Source: Aquabacterium sp. (lineage in GTDB: Bacteria; Pseudomonadota; Gammaproteobacteria; Burkholderiales; Burkholderiaceae_C). From it: DNA of 36,952 nt. A model generated the notes under the pieces. That model did not search any database and was not told where the DNA came from. It saw only the letters and a program-made list of their open reading frames with translations. This document shows positions 34,803 through 36,952 of the stretch, one piece after another (position 1 is the first letter of the stretch; the number at the start of each line of letters is the position of its first letter). Location: NCBI GenBank assembly GCA_017994835.1, contig JAGOKC010000014.1, positions 1 through 36,952 of the forward strand, given 5' to 3'. A program made the translations under genes and the position numbers.

Positions 34803-35861
34803 TCAGAGTCCTTCTTTGATCATCCGCCCCGAGGTGGCTTGCACCGGCCGTGCGTTCATCGGGTACAGGCGGTGGAAAATGGCGATCTGATCGATGGACA
34901 CCGTGACGGGCTGCTTCATCACCATCCACAGCACGTTCTCGGTGCAGGGCGGGCTGGTGAGCGAACCCATGTAGGTGTAGTACTGGTTGTGCTGTGGGGG
35001 CAGAATCTGGGCAGGGTCCAACAGCGCCTGCGCGGCCAACTCCTGGTTTTTCTCAAGCGGCAGGTTGTTCCACACTTGCTGGATCAGGGGATGCGCATCA
35101 CCTTGATCGAGCAGCACCCCCACCACCGCAAACTGCCCGGACGGGCTCTTGTGGACGAGATGGGCCGACATGGGGTAGGCCCGCCCCTCCACCCGTTCCT
35201 CACTGGGACGATGGAAGTGGAACTGCACCAGCTCGTAGCGCTGCCCCATCACCGTGATGCTGTTGCCCAGGTCCAGGTTGACCTGCACGGTGTGACCGTT
35301 GTCAATCACGCGAAAGCGTGTCGGACGGTAGTCGAACCGGATGGGATCGAGCTGGACCTTCAGACCGTCACGGATGTCAATCGGACTTTGTCGCTTGCCG
35401 AGCATGCACTGCTGGTAGGCAGGTTTGAGCCGCCCCCAGGACTCCGGCCCGGTTGCGCCACTGTAGGCCCAATGGACATCGCGGCCATGATGCAAACGCT
35501 CGTGCGCGGCGTCAGCGTCACCCGCTGCAGCAGTCTGCCTGGTACGCGGAGCCTGGGTCTTGAGCTTGACCACCGGAGCGGCCGAACGCCTGGCTGCCAC
35601 CTCGGCGATTTTCTGGTCAATGAGGTCGGCCAGCTCGGTCATCGAGACACCCTGTGCTTCGGCCTTGGGCACCTCTTTGATCACGTCCTTGCGCTTGAAA
35701 AAATTGGGCCTGGACAGGGTCGGCCGGATGCTGGCCGACGACGCGCCCGACTCGGTGGACGCGGGGGCGGCAGCGTCGCGGGCTGCCGACACCAGAGGCA
35801 GGGCCAAGCCGGCCACCAGGGCCAAGACCGTCAGTCGGGAAAACGCAAGGGTGGGCAACAT
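34803..35861 (-). CDS. Alpha-type carbonic anhydrase with long N-terminal extension
   Basis: Periplasmic zinc enzyme interconverting CO2 and bicarbonate. 352 aa from the ATG at 35861, with GGAG nine bases upstream. Signal peptide about 1-26 (ending PLVSAA). Residues about 27-127 are a charged, Ala-rich extension with a helix (SMTELADLIDQKIAEVAARR). The enzyme domain starts at HWAYSG (130). Zinc ligands His215, His217 (QFHFHRPSEE) and His234 (AHLVH) are present, as are SPIDI and GSLTSPPCTENV with a Cys that may pair with Cys152. The frame runs further upstream into rnpB, which I reject. Confidence 0.92.
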   Translation of the reverse strand: MLPTLAFSRLTVLALVAGLALPLVSAARDAAAPASTESGASSASIRPTLSRPNFFKRKDVIKEVPKAEAQGVSMTELADLIDQKIAEVAARRSAAPVVKLKTQAPRTRQTAAAGDADAAHERLHHGRDVHWAYSGATGPESWGRLKPAYQQCMLGKRQSPIDIRDGLKVQLDPIRFDYRPTRFRVIDNGHTVQVNLDLGNSITVMGQRYELVQFHFHRPSEERVEGRAYPMSAHLVHKSPSGQFAVVGVLLDQGDAHPLIQQVWNNLPLEKNQELAAQALLDPAQILPPQHNQYYTYMGSLTSPPCTENVLWMVMKQPVTVSIDQIAIFHRLYPMNARPVQATSGRMIKEGL

Positions 35862-35940
35862 GGTCGAAATCTCCGGCATACGCCTTGTTTTCGGCAGATG
35901 ACACGCCCAACTTGACCCTGACGTTGGCAAAAATAAGTGT

Positions 35941-36319
35941 GAAGTCAGCCGATAGGCCGGATTCTGTGCGGCCCCTTGTCTTGCGACTTGGAACCGTGAC
36001 CGCCATTCCTCTGGGCCGCCTGTCGCCAGAACGGCTCGATGCCACCTACCCGCACACTCCCCGGGCCAGGTCAACGTGTGCCTATTTGGTGTTGCTGCGC
36101 GTAGAGATTGCCCGTTTCACCCTCTGCGACCCCGGCCATTCTTTCGAATGGCCTTTGGCGTGGCTTGCGCCCCGCCCAAGGCCGCAGAGACTCGTCTCTG
36201 TTGCTCTGATCCTCACCTCGCGGTGGAGAGGTGTTACCTCCTACGCTGCCCTGTGCAGTCCGGACCTTCCTCCAGTGCGCCCTTTCGGGCCTTGCACCAG
36301 CGGCGGTCTGGCTGACTTC
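35941..36319 (-). ncRNA. rnpB: RNase P RNA, class A
   Basis: Catalytic RNA that matures tRNA 5' ends. Read on the minus strand, the 5' end GAAGTCAGCC (36319-36310) pairs perfectly with the 3' end GGCTGACTTC (35950-35941) to form P1. Conserved blocks are clear: GGAGGAAGGTCCGGACTGCA (36272-36253), then CAGGGCAG, CAGAGCAACAGAG, GGGTGAAACGGG, CCAAATAGGCA, GCGGGTAGG, and near the 3' end ACAGAATCCGGCCTATCGGC (35967-35948). About 379 nt, the normal size. A T-run (TTATTTTT, near 35935) just after the P1 stem probably ends transcription. Confidence 0.97.
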
Positions 36320-36327
36320 ACCCGCGC

Positions 36328-36333
36328 ATTATC
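36328..36333 (-). promoter_or_regulatory. -10 box of rnpB, overlapping the upstream stop codon
   Basis: GATAAT on the minus strand (36333-36328) lies eight bases before the predicted rnpB 5' end. It includes the TAA stop (36331-36329) of the upstream transporter gene. The -35 box would be inside that gene; no strong match is seen. Confidence 0.5.
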
Positions 36334-36952
36334 GCCGCTGCAGCATCAGCCAGGCGATCAAGCCCACCATCATCAGCAACAAAGCTGCAAATGCCAGGCC
36401 CACCGTGCTGTGCATCACCATCGGGGCCAAGACGCCGGCCACCACACCGTTAGCCGCGCTGCCGACGAAGGCCTGCATGGAAGCGGCCATGCCGCGTCGC
36501 TCAGGAAAGAGGTCCAGCACCATGAGCGTGACCACCGGGGTCATCATGGCCCACCCGAGCGAATACACGGCGATGGGGATCAATGCCCAGCTCACGTGCG
36601 CCTTGAACAGCAGGTTGGCCCCCAGGTTCAACACCGACACGACGAGCATGATGGCCAGCCCGATGTGCACCTGTCGCTCAGGCGCGAGGCGACCCGCCAA
36701 CCTGCCGCTCAACCAGGCTCCACCCATGATGCCGCTGATGGTGCACACAAAAAACCAGAAAAATTGCGTGGGGCCCAGCTGCAGGTGTTCACCCAGGAAG
36801 GTGGGTGCCGACAGCACGTACAAAAACATGCCGTTGAAGGGGATGCCACTGGCCAGCGCCAGCAACAAAAAACGCGGATTGGTGCCCAGCTGCCAGTAAC
36901 CGCGCATCAGGTGCCTGACCGACAGGACCTGCCGCTGCGACACGTGCAAGGT
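36329..36952 (-). CDS. Bcr/CflA-type MFS drug transporter, C-terminal part
   Basis: The last 207 codons of a gene that continues past the right edge. The visible part has about six membrane helices (for example LLLALASGIPFNGMFLYVLS, FWFFVCTISGIMGGAWLSG, IPIAVYSLGWAMMTPVVTL and GLAFAALLLMMVGLIAWLML). The APTFLGEHLQLGPTQFFWFF, SGRLAGRLAPERQ and LDLFPERRGMAASMQAFVGS segments are typical of the second half of Bcr/CflA efflux proteins. Substrate unknown. The stop codon overlaps the -10 box of rnpB. Confidence 0.88.
   Translation of the reverse strand, partial: TLHVSQRQVLSVRHLMRGYWQLGTNPRFLLLALASGIPFNGMFLYVLSAPTFLGEHLQLGPTQFFWFFVCTISGIMGGAWLSGRLAGRLAPERQVHIGLAIMLVVSVLNLGANLLFKAHVSWALIPIAVYSLGWAMMTPVVTLMVLDLFPERRGMAASMQAFVGSAANGVVAGVLAPMVMHSTVGLAFAALLLMMVGLIAWLMLQRR

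Noticed and set aside
35862-36074. N-terminal extension of carbonic anhydrase to 36074
   Set aside because: This stretch overlaps the 3' part of rnpB, and a signal peptide with a ribosome binding site starts at 35861.

Overview
The window is ordinary, densely packed chromosome from a high-GC betaproteobacterium, most likely Burkholderiales close to Comamonadaceae. Support for this includes divergent fur and bamE, dusB-fis-purH, argB-HAD phosphatase-slmA, an hpf-ptsN-hprK cluster, a short (78 aa) Fis, class A RNase P RNA and a PglL-type ligase. I see no prophage, insertion sequence, integron, CRISPR array, tRNA, rRNA or recognisable defence island. No undescribed multi-gene system stands out. 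The interesting signals are small: regulatory palindromes, short proteins, a gene remnant and some unusual neighbourhoods.

Layout. 1-3033: the first codons of a secreted protein, then a minus-strand run of a YafJ-type amidotransferase, a 55-aa small ORF and recQ, the last two overlapping by 4 bp. 3211-5888: ssb, mtnN and purT. 5876-8674: a Crp/Fnr regulator divergent from a solitary HigA-like protein, then AMP nucleosidase. 8720-11877: a minus-strand group bamE-dapB-exbB-exbD divergent from fur. 11889-13996: hprK, ptsN and hpf, with a terminator and a candidate promoter between hpf and ptsN. 14220-18283: a PglL/Wzy-type ligase, moaC and a BepA-like M48 protease. 18348-20710: a Fur box and a TonB-dependent siderophore receptor, followed by a short gene remnant.

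20905-23678: an old yellow enzyme, a SWIB-domain protein with a histone-H1-like tail, a 74-aa single-pass Ala/Ser-rich protein and a MutT-type Nudix hydrolase. 23671-26974: a minus-strand cluster argB, HAD phosphatase, slmA, DUF815 ATPase and mutT. 27123-27953: a CusF-like periplasmic protein and a YqaA-like membrane protein. 28169-31250: promoter, dusB, fis, purH and terminator. 31278-34787: an orphan histidine kinase, a MarR regulator with two palindromes over its promoter, an alpha/beta hydrolase and ruvC, the last two sharing an ATGA overlap. 34803-36952: alpha-carbonic anhydrase, rnpB and the C-terminal part of a Bcr/CflA-type MFS transporter.

Themes. Iron handling links fur, the Fur-box receptor and ExbB/ExbD, but no tonB is present. 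Envelope biogenesis is represented by bamE, the BepA-like protease and the glycan ligase. Purine metabolism appears repeatedly (purT, purH, amn, mtnN, mutT) but the genes are scattered. Most long reading frames opposite recQ, dapB, hprK, argB and dusB-fis-purH are antisense shadows of GC-rich coding sequence.
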